Part shown: one piece after another, positions 24,736 through 33,743 of the stretch
Layout: every line of letters starts with the position of its first letter
Position numbering within the stretch: position 1 is the stretch's first letter
Origin: Amycolatopsis sp. NBRC 101858
Lineage (GTDB): Bacteria; Actinomycetota; Actinomycetes; Mycobacteriales; Pseudonocardiaceae
Length of the DNA stretch: 64,000 nucleotides
Direction of reading: 5' to 3'
Assembly: GCF_030269325.1 (NCBI RefSeq)
Contig: NZ_BSTD01000001.1
Coordinates: 1,318,681-1,382,680 of the forward strand
Position numbers and translations under genes: made by a program
Notes under the pieces: generated by a model
What the model saw: only the letters and a program-made list of their open reading frames with translations
Told to the model about the DNA's origin: nothing
The model's database searches: none

Positions 24736-27654
24736 GTGGAGTTTCGGATGCTCGGCCCGCTCGAGGCGTGGCACGACGGTGTGCCGGTGCAGCTGGGTGA
24801 CCAGCAGCAGCGGTTCGTCCTCGTCGTGCTGCTCCTGAACGCGAACAAGCCGGTCTCGACCGCCCGGCTCACCGAGATCGTCTGGGCCGGCCGGGAAACC
24901 AAGCCCACCCTGGTGCGCGGCTACATCAAACGGCTGCGCGACATCGTCCAGGACACCGGCGGCGTCGGCATCGAGACGACTCCGACCGGCTACCTGCTGC
25001 GCATCGGCGACGACCAGCTCGACACCGTCCGGTTCGACCGCCTGCGCGCCGAAGCCGGCCGGACCGACGACCCGCGGCGGAAGATCGAGCTCCTGCGGGA
25101 GGCCGTCGGGCTGTGGCGCGGGCGGTTCCTCGAGGACATCGACATCGACCGCGTCGGCGGGGCCGAGGTCGTGCTCCCCGAGGAGAGCCTGCCCGACGCC
25201 GTCGGCGACCTCGCCGAACTGGAGCTGGACGCCGGCGACCACCGCTCGGCACGTGACCGGCTGCGGCCGCTCGTCCGGTCCGACCCGGCCGGCCAGAAGC
25301 ACGCCCAGCTCCTCATGCGCGCTCTGCTCGCCGGCGGTGACGGCGTCGGCGCGCTGCGCGTCTTCGCCGGCACTCGCGAGGCCCTCGCCGAGCTGCGCAT
25401 GGAGCCCGGTCCGGTGCTGCGCAACCTCGCCGCGCGAGCCGAACACGGCGAACCGCCCAGCTCGCTGCCGTCGCGGCCCGGTGGGTTCACCGGCCGCGCC
25501 GCCGAGTTCGCCACCCTCGAGGCCGCCGCCAAAGCCGGACGTCGCGCCGTCTGGGTGAGCGGCGCGCCGGGTGTCGGCAAGACCGGCCTCGCGATCGAAG
25601 CGGCGCACCGCCTGCGTGCTCGCTTCCCCGACGGCCAGCTCCTGGCCCGGCTGAACGGGTTCACCCCGGGCGTTCCCGAGACCACCGTCGGCGACGCGCT
25701 CACCGAGCTGCTGGTCGAGCTCGGGGTGCCGGCCGAGCAGATCCCGGCCACCGTGGGCCGGAAGGCGACGCTCTACCAAACGACGCTCTGGGGCACCCGC
25801 ACCCTCGTCGTACTGGACAACGCCGCGTCGCCGGAGCAGATCCGGCCGCTGCTGCCCGAGGCCGACGGCTGTCTCGCCGTCGTCACCAGCCGGCGGATGG
25901 GCGACGCGGACACCGGGGAGAACATCCGGCTTTCGCCGTTGCCGCCGGACGAAGCGGCCGAGCTGTTCCACGCGCTGACCGACCCGTCGCGCCTGCGCGG
26001 CCGGGCGGCCGAGGTGGCGTTGATCGTCAAGCGGTGCGGGTTCCTGCCGATGCCGATCCGGGTGGCGGCCGCGCTGTTCCGGCGGCACGACCGGTGGCCG
26101 CTCGAGCACCTGCTCCGGCTGCTCGAAGAGAACGGCCCCTGGGGCACCGACGACGCCGACGGCATCGCCGCCGTCCGGGTCTCCTACCAGCAGCTCGGCG
26201 AGCCGCAGCGCGCCATGTTCCGGCTGCTCGGCGGCCTGCCCGGGCCGGACGTCGACGTCGTCGGCGGCGCCGCGCTGGCCGGCTGCGACGTCGCCGAAGC
26301 CCGGCTGCTGCTCGACGACCTGCACGAGGTCAGCCTGCTGGAGGAGGCCGCGCCGGAGCGGTACCAGATGCTGGACCCGCTCAAGGAGTTCGCCGCCGGT
26401 GAGCCGGCGCCCCGGCCGGCGCTGGTGCGGCTGCTCGACTTCTACCTCGTCACGCTGGCGGCCGCCGTCGGCGCCGCGTACCCCTTCGACCGGGCGCAGC
26501 TGCCCGCGTCCGACCGGTCCTGCGCGGTGACGCCCGACTTCGCCGACGCCGGTGCCGGGCTGCGGTGGATCGCCGCCGAGCGCGACAACCTCGTGGCCGC
26601 GATCCGCTACGCCGCCCGGCACGACCTGCCCGAGCACACGTGGCGCCTCGCCGTGCTGCTGTGGCGCTACTTCAACACGACCAACCAGTTCGAGGACTGG
26701 ATCGGCACGCTCGAGCTCGCGTGGGAGACCGTCGCGGCCGACCCGGGCAACGACTACGGCCAGGCACACGTGCTGCTGCGGCTGGCCACCGCGCACGACC
26801 GGCGCGGGCAGCTCGCGGAGGCGCTGGAGCTCGCCGCCCGCGCGCTGCCGAAGTGGCGCCGCCTCGGCGACCCGCGGGGCGAAGCGGCGACGTTGTGCGC
26901 GCTCGCGATTCCCACGATGGAGCTGGGGAAGCACGAGCAGGCGATCGCCCACCTCGAGGCCGCGCTGGCGAAGTACGAGCAGACCGAAGACCGGCGGGGC
27001 GAGGCCCACGCGCTGAGCATGCTCGGCTACCTCAACGAGCTGCACGGCAACCTCGACGTCGCGCTGGGCCAGCACGCGGCGGCCGCGCGGATGCTGCGCG
27101 AGATCGGCCACGTCCAGGGCGTGGCGCACGCGCTGAACAACCTCGGTTCCGTGCAGGAGAACCTGGGCCTGCTCCCGGAAGCGCTGGCCAGCTATACGGA
27201 CGCGCACGGGCACGCGGCGCAGGTCGGGGACCACTGCGTCGAGGCCTACGCGCTGAACAACATCGGGAACGTGCACCGCAAGCAGGGCCGGTTCCCCCAG
27301 GCGGTGCGCTACCACGACAAGGCTCGTGAGGTGGCGGCGAACGTGCCGGACGCCGACCTGCGCACCCAGCTCTACCTCGACCGCGGTGCCACCGCGCTCG
27401 CCCGGGGTGCCCGGCGGGACGCCTTGACAGCTTGCAAGGCGGCCTTGGACCTGGCCGACGGCAGCGGAAACCGCGCGTACCAGGCACGCGCTCATCGCGG
27501 TGTCGCCGAAACGCTCCACGCGCTGGGTGAGCACACGGGCGCCGCCACGCACTGGACGGCCGCCGAAACCGGGTTCGACGCGCTCGATCTGCCGGAAGCC
27601 GCCGAAGTGCGGGACGAACGCGCGGCGCTGGACTGCGCCTGCGCCGCGCGCTGA
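24736..27654 (+). CDS. AfsR/SARP-family regulator with NB-ARC and TPR domains
   Basis: A 972-residue transcription activator. Domains in order are an OmpR-like winged helix (about 1-95), the BTAD helical domain (100-245), an NB-ARC ATPase (about 255-540; Walker A SGAPGVGKT at 275-283, Walker B TLVVLDNA) and a TPR region (about 640-960). The GTG start is preceded by GGGGAGG; the family opening FRMLGPLEAWHDG confirms it. AfsR-type proteins activate antibiotic and developmental genes by binding direct repeats near -35 boxes. It is divergent from the vWA gene; a small secreted peptide gene lies just downstream, convergent. Confidence 0.93.
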   Translation: MEFRMLGPLEAWHDGVPVQLGDQQQRFVLVVLLLNANKPVSTARLTEIVWAGRETKPTLVRGYIKRLRDIVQDTGGVGIETTPTGYLLRIGDDQLDTVRFDRLRAEAGRTDDPRRKIELLREAVGLWRGRFLEDIDIDRVGGAEVVLPEESLPDAVGDLAELELDAGDHRSARDRLRPLVRSDPAGQKHAQLLMRALLAGGDGVGALRVFAGTREALAELRMEPGPVLRNLAARAEHGEPPSSLPSRPGGFTGRAAEFATLEAAAKAGRRAVWVSGAPGVGKTGLAIEAAHRLRARFPDGQLLARLNGFTPGVPETTVGDALTELLVELGVPAEQIPATVGRKATLYQTTLWGTRTLVVLDNAASPEQIRPLLPEADGCLAVVTSRRMGDADTGENIRLSPLPPDEAAELFHALTDPSRLRGRAAEVALIVKRCGFLPMPIRVAAALFRRHDRWPLEHLLRLLEENGPWGTDDADGIAAVRVSYQQLGEPQRAMFRLLGGLPGPDVDVVGGAALAGCDVAEARLLLDDLHEVSLLEEAAPERYQMLDPLKEFAAGEPAPRPALVRLLDFYLVTLAAAVGAAYPFDRAQLPASDRSCAVTPDFADAGAGLRWIAAERDNLVAAIRYAARHDLPEHTWRLAVLLWRYFNTTNQFEDWIGTLELAWETVAADPGNDYGQAHVLLRLATAHDRRGQLAEALELAARALPKWRRLGDPRGEAATLCALAIPTMELGKHEQAIAHLEAALAKYEQTEDRRGEAHALSMLGYLNELHGNLDVALGQHAAAARMLREIGHVQGVAHALNNLGSVQENLGLLPEALASYTDAHGHAAQVGDHCVEAYALNNIGNVHRKQGRFPQAVRYHDKAREVAANVPDADLRTQLYLDRGATALARGARRDALTACKAALDLADGSGNRAYQARAHRGVAETLHALGEHTGAATHWTAAETGFDALDLPEAAEVRDERAALDCACAAR

Positions 27655-27660
27655 CCCGGT

Positions 27661-27689
27661 CCGGGCCGGCCGGGCCACGGCCGGCCCGG
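27661..27689. terminator. Bidirectional terminator hairpin
   Basis: A perfect 11-bp stem ccgggccggcc / ggccggcccgg with a 7-nt loop between the stop of the SARP gene and the stop of the convergent small peptide gene. Confidence 0.75.
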
Positions 27690-27695
27690 GGCACA

Positions 27696-27878
27696 TCAGC
27701 CGTGCCAGGGGTTGCCGTTGGTGCCCGCGGGCGGCGGGCCGCTGGTGGTGGGCGGCGGCGGGGTGCCGCCGTCGCCGTCCGCGAACGCCGCGGTGGACCC
27801 GATCAGCGGCACCGCCGCGACGATGCAGAGCGCCAGGACGGGGCCGCCGATTCTGGCCAGCTTCTTGGGCATGGACAT
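27696..27878 (-). CDS. Small secreted proline-rich peptide
   Basis: A 60-residue precursor. Residues 1-33 form a clear signal peptide (MSMPKKLARIGGPVLALCIV, ending STAAFA), leaving a mature peptide of about 27 residues: an acidic DGDGG start, a PPPPTTSGPPP centre and an NGNPWHG end. The ATG has GGAGG 7 nt upstream. No family recognised. It lies tail-to-tail with the AfsR-like gene, so a regulatory link is possible but unproven. Confidence 0.7.
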   Translation of the reverse strand: MSMPKKLARIGGPVLALCIVAAVPLIGSTAAFADGDGGTPPPPTTSGPPPAGTNGNPWHG

Positions 27879-27964
27879 GACGAATCCTCCAAAGGAATGG
27901 GTGTTTTTCAGGGATTCCGGAGGATTTCCGGGCCCTGCACCCAGGATTCGTCAGGCGGACTGCG

Positions 27965-29245
27965 TCAACAAGGCGTTTCCTGTTGCCTACGGGAATAGGA
28001 AACAGGAAACAGAAAAGCGCCGCCGAGGAGCACGGCACCGGCGACGGCGAGCGTTGTCGTCGCCGAAGTCATGTTCAAGAGCGCACCCAGGATGGCCACG
28101 CCGAGGACGGCGCCGGTCTGCCGGGAGGCGTTCAACGCTCCGCCCGCCGTGCCCGCCAGTTCGGGCGGGGCCGAGCCCACCACCGCCGTCAGCAACGAGG
28201 GAATGGCCAGCGAAACACCGAAGCCCAGCAGTGCCAGCGCCGGCACCGACCAGGACGTGAACGCCTGGAGGAACACCCCCGAGGACATCAGCACGAAACC
28301 CGACACCGCCGGGACGCGCGGGCCGATGCGCGCCACCAACCGGCCCGTGAAGATCGGGTTGAACGCCGTCGGGATCGTCAGCGGCAAGAATGCCAGCCCC
28401 GTCGCCGACGGCGAATATCCCCGCGTCTCCTGGAAATACAACGACAGCACGAACAAAACGCCCGACAAGCCGAAGTTCACGATCGCGCCGGCCAGGAGCT
28501 TTCCGGACAGCAGGGAAAGCGGCAGCATCGCGCCCGGACGACGTTGGGACGCCACGAACATCCCTGCCGCCGCCAGGGACAGCGGCAGCACCCAGAAGTC
28601 GCCCTCGACCAGGGCATACGTCAATGTCGACAAAGCGACTACAGCCGAGACTTGGCCGAGCCCGTCGAACCGGCGCGGCTTGGGTGGCGTCGCGGGGGCC
28701 GAGCGGGACAGCGCCAGGGCGACCAGCGCCACCGGGACGTTCACCAGGAAGATCGCGCGCCAGCCGAACGCCTGTGTCAGGAGGCCGCCCAGGAGCGGGC
28801 CCGCCACCAGGCCCGTTCCGCTCACCGCCGCCCACACGCCCATCGCCTTCGCCCGCGCGGCGGCGGACGGGTAGGCCGAAGCGATCAGGGACAGCGACGA
28901 CGGCACCAGCAGCGCACCCGCCACTCCGAGCAGCGCGCGGAGGGCGATCAAGACCGCCGGCGACGGAGAAAGCGCCGACAGGGCCGAAAAAAGAGCGAAC
29001 GACGTCAGGCCCGTGAAGAACACCCGGCGCGCGCCGAAGCGGTCCGACCACGCGCCGGCCGTCAAGAGGAAGGCCGCGAACGTCAGCGTGTAGCCGTTCG
29101 AAATCCATTGCTGGTCCGACAACGACGGCGACAACGCCGGAAGCGCCACCGTCACGATCGTCGTGTCCAGCATGACCAGGAAGTAGCCCAGCGAAAGGCC
29201 GGAAAGGAGTCTTGCCACGAGGAAAGCCTGGACTCTCCGTGACAT
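27965..29245 (-). CDS. MFS multidrug-type exporter
   Basis: A 426-residue major facilitator protein of the DHA2/EmrB-QacA type. MLDTTIVTVALPAL in helix 1 is the DHA2 motif, and SDRFGARRVFFTG is the loop 2-3 motif A. About 12-14 membrane helices fit the length, which is slightly short for 14. It probably extrudes small lipophilic compounds. It is divergent from a LysR-family gene 55 nt away, which most likely controls it. Confidence 0.88.
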   Translation of the reverse strand: MSRRVQAFLVARLLSGLSLGYFLVMLDTTIVTVALPALSPSLSDQQWISNGYTLTFAAFLLTAGAWSDRFGARRVFFTGLTSFALFSALSALSPSPAVLIALRALLGVAGALLVPSSLSLIASAYPSAAARAKAMGVWAAVSGTGLVAGPLLGGLLTQAFGWRAIFLVNVPVALVALALSRSAPATPPKPRRFDGLGQVSAVVALSTLTYALVEGDFWVLPLSLAAAGMFVASQRRPGAMLPLSLLSGKLLAGAIVNFGLSGVLFVLSLYFQETRGYSPSATGLAFLPLTIPTAFNPIFTGRLVARIGPRVPAVSGFVLMSSGVFLQAFTSWSVPALALLGFGVSLAIPSLLTAVVGSAPPELAGTAGGALNASRQTGAVLGVAILGALLNMTSATTTLAVAGAVLLGGAFLFPVSYSRRQQETPC

Positions 29246-29300
29246 CGGCGGAAGCAGGCAGTTACGATGGCGGGTATCGGGAACGCCGATGGGGGCCTGT

Positions 29301-30143
29301 ATGGAACTGCGTCACCTGCGCACCTTCCGCGTCGTCGCGCGGACGCTCAACTTCACGCGCGCCGCCGCCGAGCTGCACTACGCGCAGTCCAGTGTCACCG
29401 AACAGATCCAGGCCCTCGAAGCCGAACTCGGGTCGCAGCTCTTCGACCGCACCACCAGGAAGCTCACAGCCGCCGGGGAACGGCTGGTCGGGTACGCCGA
29501 CCAGGTGCTCGAACTCGTCGAGGAAGCCAAGGCGGCCGTGGAGGAAGAACGTGGCGAGCCCGATGGCGAACTGACCATCGGGGCGCTCGAAACCCTGTGC
29601 ACGCACTGGGTTCCGCCGATCCTCGGCGCGTACCGGACGCGGTGGCCGCGGGTCCGGATGTCCGTCAAGGAAGGCGGCCGCGGCGAGCTGTACCGAGGCG
29701 TCCGCGAGTCCGAAATGGACGTTTGCTTCACCTTTGGCACCCCGCCGGACGATCCCGCGTTCGCCAGCCGGACGCTCGGCGCGATACCGCTCGTCGTCAT
29801 CGCGCCGCCGGGACACCCGTTGGCGGACAAGGAAGAGATCCGGCCCGACGACCTTCACGGCGTCGGGTTCCTCGCCACGCAGAAGGGGTGCGGTTTCCGG
29901 GAGATGCTGGACCGGATCGACGGGCCCGTGGTCGACACCGAGGTCGGCAGCCTCGCCGCCCTCGGGCGGTGCGTGGCCGCCGGGCTGGGCTGCGGCATCG
30001 TGCCCGCGCTGGTCGACCACCCCGGCGCGGTCGCCGTCCCCCTGGCCGGGCAGGCGACGGACGTCACCCTGACGTGGCGGCGGCGCGACGAGCACAAACC
30101 GAGTGTCGCCGCGCTGCTCGCCACCGCGGACGTCAGGGCTTGA
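29301..30143 (+). CDS. LysR-family regulator
   Basis: A 280-residue LysR protein: N-terminal winged helix (MELRHLRTFRVVARTLNFTR then AAAELHYAQSSVTEQIQALE) and a periplasmic-binding-like effector domain (about 90-275). The ATG at 29301 is preferred over an upstream in-frame start because of its spacing and the usual MELRxL opening. It is divergent from the MFS exporter. Its stop overlaps the end of the convergent amidohydrolase gene by 11 bp. Confidence 0.9.
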   Translation: MELRHLRTFRVVARTLNFTRAAAELHYAQSSVTEQIQALEAELGSQLFDRTTRKLTAAGERLVGYADQVLELVEEAKAAVEEERGEPDGELTIGALETLCTHWVPPILGAYRTRWPRVRMSVKEGGRGELYRGVRESEMDVCFTFGTPPDDPAFASRTLGAIPLVVIAPPGHPLADKEEIRPDDLHGVGFLATQKGCGFREMLDRIDGPVVDTEVGSLAALGRCVAAGLGCGIVPALVDHPGAVAVPLAGQATDVTLTWRRRDEHKPSVAALLATADVRA

Positions 30144-31356
30144 GCACCTCGAGACCGTCGGCCACCACGACGCCGTTGTGCAGCACCGTGCGGTCGCGAC
30201 CCCGGTCCATCACCGCGCTCGTCGGCGTTTCGCCGTCCACCAGCACCAGGTCCGCGCGGTCGCCGACGGCCAGGCCCGGCCGGTCGTCGAGGCCGGCCAG
30301 CCGCGGGACGTCGTGGCTCATGATCGACGCGCCACCCATCGTCGCGACCGCCAGCGCCAGCTCCACCTGGGAGTCTTGGCGGAAGCCGCGGGTGAACGCC
30401 AGCTGCCACGTCCGGTCCAGCAGGTCGCAGTTGCCGTACGGGCTCCAGTAGTCGCGCTGGCCGTCCTCGCCCAGTCCGATCCGGACACCGGACGACACCA
30501 GGTCCAGCAAGGACAGTTGACCGGCGGAAGACGGCGCGACCGTCGTCATCGCGATGTCCAGCTCCGCGAAGTCGTCGATCACCCGGCGGCTGACCGACTC
30601 GGAAATCGAACCCAGGTCGTACGCGTGGGACATCGTCACCTTGCCCCGCATGTCCAGCGCGCGGACGCGCTCGAGCACCAGGTCCGTCGAGAACAGCCCG
30701 AGGTGCCCGGGCTCGTGCAGGTGGATGTCGATCTCCGCCTGGTGCTTCTCCGCCAGGCCGAACACGGCGTCCAGGTGTCCCTTGGGATCGCGGTCCAGCG
30801 TGCACGGGTCGATGCCGCCGATCACCGTCGCACCGGAGCGCATCGCCGCGTCGAGGACGTCCAAAGTGCCCGGTTCCCGCAGGATGCCCGCCTGCGCGAA
30901 CGCCATGACGTGCACCTCGGCCTGGTCCGCGAACTTCTCGCGAGCGGCCAGCACGGCGTCGAGCTTTTCGAGCTTGCAGTCGACGTCGACCTGCGCGTAG
31001 CTGCGGACCCGCGTCGTGCCGTGGGCGATCATCCGCTCGAGGGTCCCCGCGACCCGCTCGGGCAGCGGGACCTCGGCCGATCGCCAGTTGAGACGGTCGT
31101 TCGTCATCATCGCCCACACGCCCGGGCCGCCGGTGTGCGGCCGGAACGGCAGCCCGATGCGCGTCGAGTCGAGGTGCACGTGGACGTCGCTGAACGCCGG
31201 GAACAGCAGCCGGCCACGCCCTTCGACGGCGTCCGGGACCGGAGCCGGATCGTGCGGGCGGACCGCCGCGATCCGGGCACCGGCCAGCTCGACGTCACTT
31301 CGCGAACCGCCCCACGGGCGGACATCTCGGATCAGCACAGGAGGCACGGTAGTCAC
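30133..31356 (-). CDS. Cytosine-deaminase-like amidohydrolase
   Basis: A 407-residue TIM-barrel metal hydrolase. Metal ligands are visible: HVHLD (first HxH), HLHEPGH, SHAYDLG and the Asp of GLGEDGQRDYWSPYG, which has the form of the CodA-type GxDxxxDxWxxxG region. The substrate is probably a cyclic amidine or nucleobase. The GTG start overlaps the stop of the HbpS-like gene by 4 nt. This coupling to a heme/oxidative-stress sensor protein is unusual. Confidence 0.83.
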   Translation of the reverse strand: MTTVPPVLIRDVRPWGGSRSDVELAGARIAAVRPHDPAPVPDAVEGRGRLLFPAFSDVHVHLDSTRIGLPFRPHTGGPGVWAMMTNDRLNWRSAEVPLPERVAGTLERMIAHGTTRVRSYAQVDVDCKLEKLDAVLAAREKFADQAEVHVMAFAQAGILREPGTLDVLDAAMRSGATVIGGIDPCTLDRDPKGHLDAVFGLAEKHQAEIDIHLHEPGHLGLFSTDLVLERVRALDMRGKVTMSHAYDLGSISESVSRRVIDDFAELDIAMTTVAPSSAGQLSLLDLVSSGVRIGLGEDGQRDYWSPYGNCDLLDRTWQLAFTRGFRQDSQVELALAVATMGGASIMSHDVPRLAGLDDRPGLAVGDRADLVLVDGETPTSAVMDRGRDRTVLHNGVVVADGLEVLKP

Positions 31357-31868
31357 TTGCCGAGCGCGTCCACACCGGCCTGCGCGAACGCCTCGTCCTG
31401 CGCGCCGGACGGCGCACCGGCGACGCCCACCGCGGCGATCGGCGCGGACCCCGCCGTCACCGGAACCGCGCCGGCCAGGAACAGCGTGCCGTCGATGTCC
31501 TTCAGCGTCGGGGTCTGCTGCAGGCGGCCGACCAGCTCGGACGTCTTGGCGTTCCACGACACCGCCGTGAACGCCTTCTCCTGGGCCGAGCTGTAGGACT
31601 GCGGGCCCGCACCGTCGCCGCGCAGGGTCACGACGGTGTTGCCGTCGCGGTCGACCACCGCCACCGAGACGTGCTGGCCGGCCTTGCCGGCGGCGTCCAA
31701 AGCGGCCTGAGCCGCCTTCGAAGCGGCGGCGATCGTCAGGTGCGACGTCTGGATGACTCCCTTGGGCGGGGCCGGGGCCGCGGTGGCCGACACGGCGCCG
31801 ACGGTGGTGGCGCCGACAGCGGCGAGGCCGGCGACGGCGGCGGCGATCCGGGTACGGGTCGAGATCAT
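31353..31868 (-). CDS. Secreted HbpS/GlcG-family heme-binding-type protein
   Basis: A 171-residue protein with a signal peptide of about 31 residues (MISTRTRIAAAVAGLAAVGA at the start, ending ATA-AP) and a single GlcG/HbpS domain (LTIAAASKAAQAALDAAGKA; VSVAVVDRDGNTVV; GTLFLAGAVPV; AAVGVAGAPSG). In Streptomyces reticuli, HbpS is extracellular, binds heme and modulates the SenS kinase. The divergent neighbours here are exactly such a kinase and regulator, which strongly supports the role. Its stop is coupled to a downstream amidohydrolase gene. Confidence 0.88.
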   Translation of the reverse strand: MISTRTRIAAAVAGLAAVGATTVGAVSATAAPAPPKGVIQTSHLTIAAASKAAQAALDAAGKAGQHVSVAVVDRDGNTVVTLRGDGAGPQSYSSAQEKAFTAVSWNAKTSELVGRLQQTPTLKDIDGTLFLAGAVPVTAGSAPIAAVGVAGAPSGAQDEAFAQAGVDALGK

Positions 31869-32025
31869 GGTCTGCTCCTCGGGTTCGGTGGTGCGATGAC
31901 TCCAGCTTCAGCCCGCGACGGGGATGATCCGGTCGTCGTCCCGGCCGACAACCGGGTCATCCGATCGGCTGATGCGCGGTCGTCCGGCCCGGCTGACGCT
32001 GGTGTCGGACCGGAAGGGAGCGAGC

Positions 32026-33123
32026 ATGGAGACCATGACGGCCGATTCCGACGCGCGGTGGCTCGCCGCGGTCATGCACTCGGCGTTCGTGCTGCTGGTG
32101 CTCGCTTCGGCGGTCCGGTTCCTGACGCGCCACGACGGGAACCCGCTCCAGCCCTGGGTGATCGTGTTCACCGTGGCGCTCGTCCTCGCGTACGGCGCGG
32201 GCCTGGTCTTCCGGCCGGGCACGCTGCTCTGGCTGACCGTCGTCCTGGCGTTCTGGATCGTCCTGGTGGTACTCGCCCCCAGCTTCGCCTGGTCGGCCAT
32301 CCCCCTGCTGGTCACCGGCCTGCGCACGCTGCCGACCGGGCAGGCCCTCGCCCTGGTGGCCGTGATCACGGCGCTGGTGGTCGTCTCGCAGAACCGGCTG
32401 GCCGACGGCTTCGACCCGAACCTCACCATCGTGCCGATCGCCATCGCCGCGGTCACCGCCGCCGTCATCACCTTCATGCGGCGGCAGGCCGAACGGCTGC
32501 GCGAGTCCGAGCGCCGCGCGGGCGTGCTGGCCGAGCGGCACCGCGTGGCCCGGGAGCTCCACGACGCTCTCGCGCAGGGCCTGTCCAGCCAGGCGATGCT
32601 GCTGCAGGCCGCCGACCAGGCCTGGGACCAGCCCGGACTGGCCCGCGAACACGTGCGCGCCGCGCAGCGCGTCGGCGCCGGGAACCTGGCGGAGGCACGC
32701 CGGCTCGTCCAGGACCTCGCGCCCGCCGACCTCGCCGGTGCCACGCTCGAAGAGGCGTTGCGCGCCGTGGCCGGCCGGGCCGGGCTGCCGGTCGACGTCC
32801 GCATCGACGGCGACGAGCGGCCGCTGCCGGAGCGCGTCCAGTCCACTGTGGTCCGGATCGCCCAGGGCGCGCTGGCCAACGCACGCGAGCACGCCGAGGC
32901 CGCCGATGTCGTCGTCACCCTCACCTACCTCGACGACCAGGTCGTGCTGGACGTCGCCGACAACGGGCGGGGGTTCGTCGAGCGGGCACCCGAAGGCGAC
33001 CGGGGGCACGGACTGCCTGCGATGCGGGTCCGGGCTCAGCAGCTTGGTGGCAGGCTGACCGTGGAGTCCGCCCCCGGCCAAGGCACCGTGATCTCGGCCG
33101 CGATCCCGCTGGAGGCCTGGTGA
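32026..33123 (+). CDS. senS: SenS-like sensor histidine kinase
   Basis: A 365-residue kinase with five membrane helices (about 14-33, 44-62, 66-85, 105-122, 133-152), a HisKA_3 domain (RHRVARELHDALAQGLSSQA, His179) and an HATPase domain (ANAREHAEAADV, VADNGRGF, GHGLPAMRVRAQQLGG). The ATG has AAGGGAG 5-6 nt upstream. In the SenS/SenR system the kinase senses redox or heme state with HbpS. It overlaps the response regulator by 4 nt (GTGA). The symbol rests on architecture plus the adjacent hbpS-like gene. Confidence 0.85.
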   Translation: METMTADSDARWLAAVMHSAFVLLVLASAVRFLTRHDGNPLQPWVIVFTVALVLAYGAGLVFRPGTLLWLTVVLAFWIVLVVLAPSFAWSAIPLLVTGLRTLPTGQALALVAVITALVVVSQNRLADGFDPNLTIVPIAIAAVTAAVITFMRRQAERLRESERRAGVLAERHRVARELHDALAQGLSSQAMLLQAADQAWDQPGLAREHVRAAQRVGAGNLAEARRLVQDLAPADLAGATLEEALRAVAGRAGLPVDVRIDGDERPLPERVQSTVVRIAQGALANAREHAEAADVVVTLTYLDDQVVLDVADNGRGFVERAPEGDRGHGLPAMRVRAQQLGGRLTVESAPGQGTVISAAIPLEAW

Positions 33124-33743
33124 GCATTCGCGTACTGGTGTGCGACGACCACGCCGTCGTCCGCGCCGGGCTGCGCGCCCTGCTGTCCGGGGCGGACGGC
33201 ATCGAGGTCGTCGCCGAGGCGGCCGGCGGCGAGGAAGCCGTCGCGACCGCCGCCGCCGTGCACCCTGACGTCGTCCTGATGGACATCCAGCTCGGCGACG
33301 GCATCGACGGGATCGAAGCGACGCGGCGGATCCGGAGCACCCCCAGTGCGCCCCGGATCCTCGTCCTCACGACTTACGACACCGACGCGGACGTCAGCCG
33401 CGCGATCGCCGCCGGTGCCACCGGCTACCTGCTGAAAGCCGGCTCGGCCACCGAGCTGTACGCGGCGATCGAAGCGGCCGCGGCCGGGCGCACCGCGGTC
33501 TCCCCGCCGGTCGCCGACCGGATGATGGCCCAGCTGCGCGCCCCGCGGCCCACGCTCACCGGCCGTGAACTCGACATCCTCCGCCAGCTCGCCCAGGGTC
33601 TGGGCAACAAGGAGATCGCCCGCACGCTGTTCATCAGCGAGGCGACGGTGAAGACCCACCTGAGCCGGATCTACGCGAAGCTTGAGGTGGACACGCGATC
33701 CGGTGCCGTCGCGGTGGCCAAGGAACAGCGGCTCCTGGACTAG
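33120..33743 (+). CDS. senR: SenR-like NarL-family response regulator
   Basis: A 207-residue regulator with GTG start coupled to the kinase stop. The receiver has CDDHAVVRAGLRALL, Asp55 in VVLMDIQL and Lys in YLLKAG. The LuxR helix-turn-helix (about 143-205, LTGRELDILRQLAQGLGNKE) ends the protein. Partner of the SenS-like kinase. Its stop overlaps that of the convergent aldo/keto reductase gene. Confidence 0.88.
   Translation: MSIRVLVCDDHAVVRAGLRALLSGADGIEVVAEAAGGEEAVATAAAVHPDVVLMDIQLGDGIDGIEATRRIRSTPSAPRILVLTTYDTDADVSRAIAAGATGYLLKAGSATELYAAIEAAAAGRTAVSPPVADRMMAQLRAPRPTLTGRELDILRQLAQGLGNKEIARTLFISEATVKTHLSRIYAKLEVDTRSGAVAVAKEQRLLD

Noticed and set aside
24667..28038. A 1123-codon open frame opposite the AfsR-like gene
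   Set aside because: The + strand frame has clear SARP, NB-ARC and TPR motifs; the antisense frame shows no motif.
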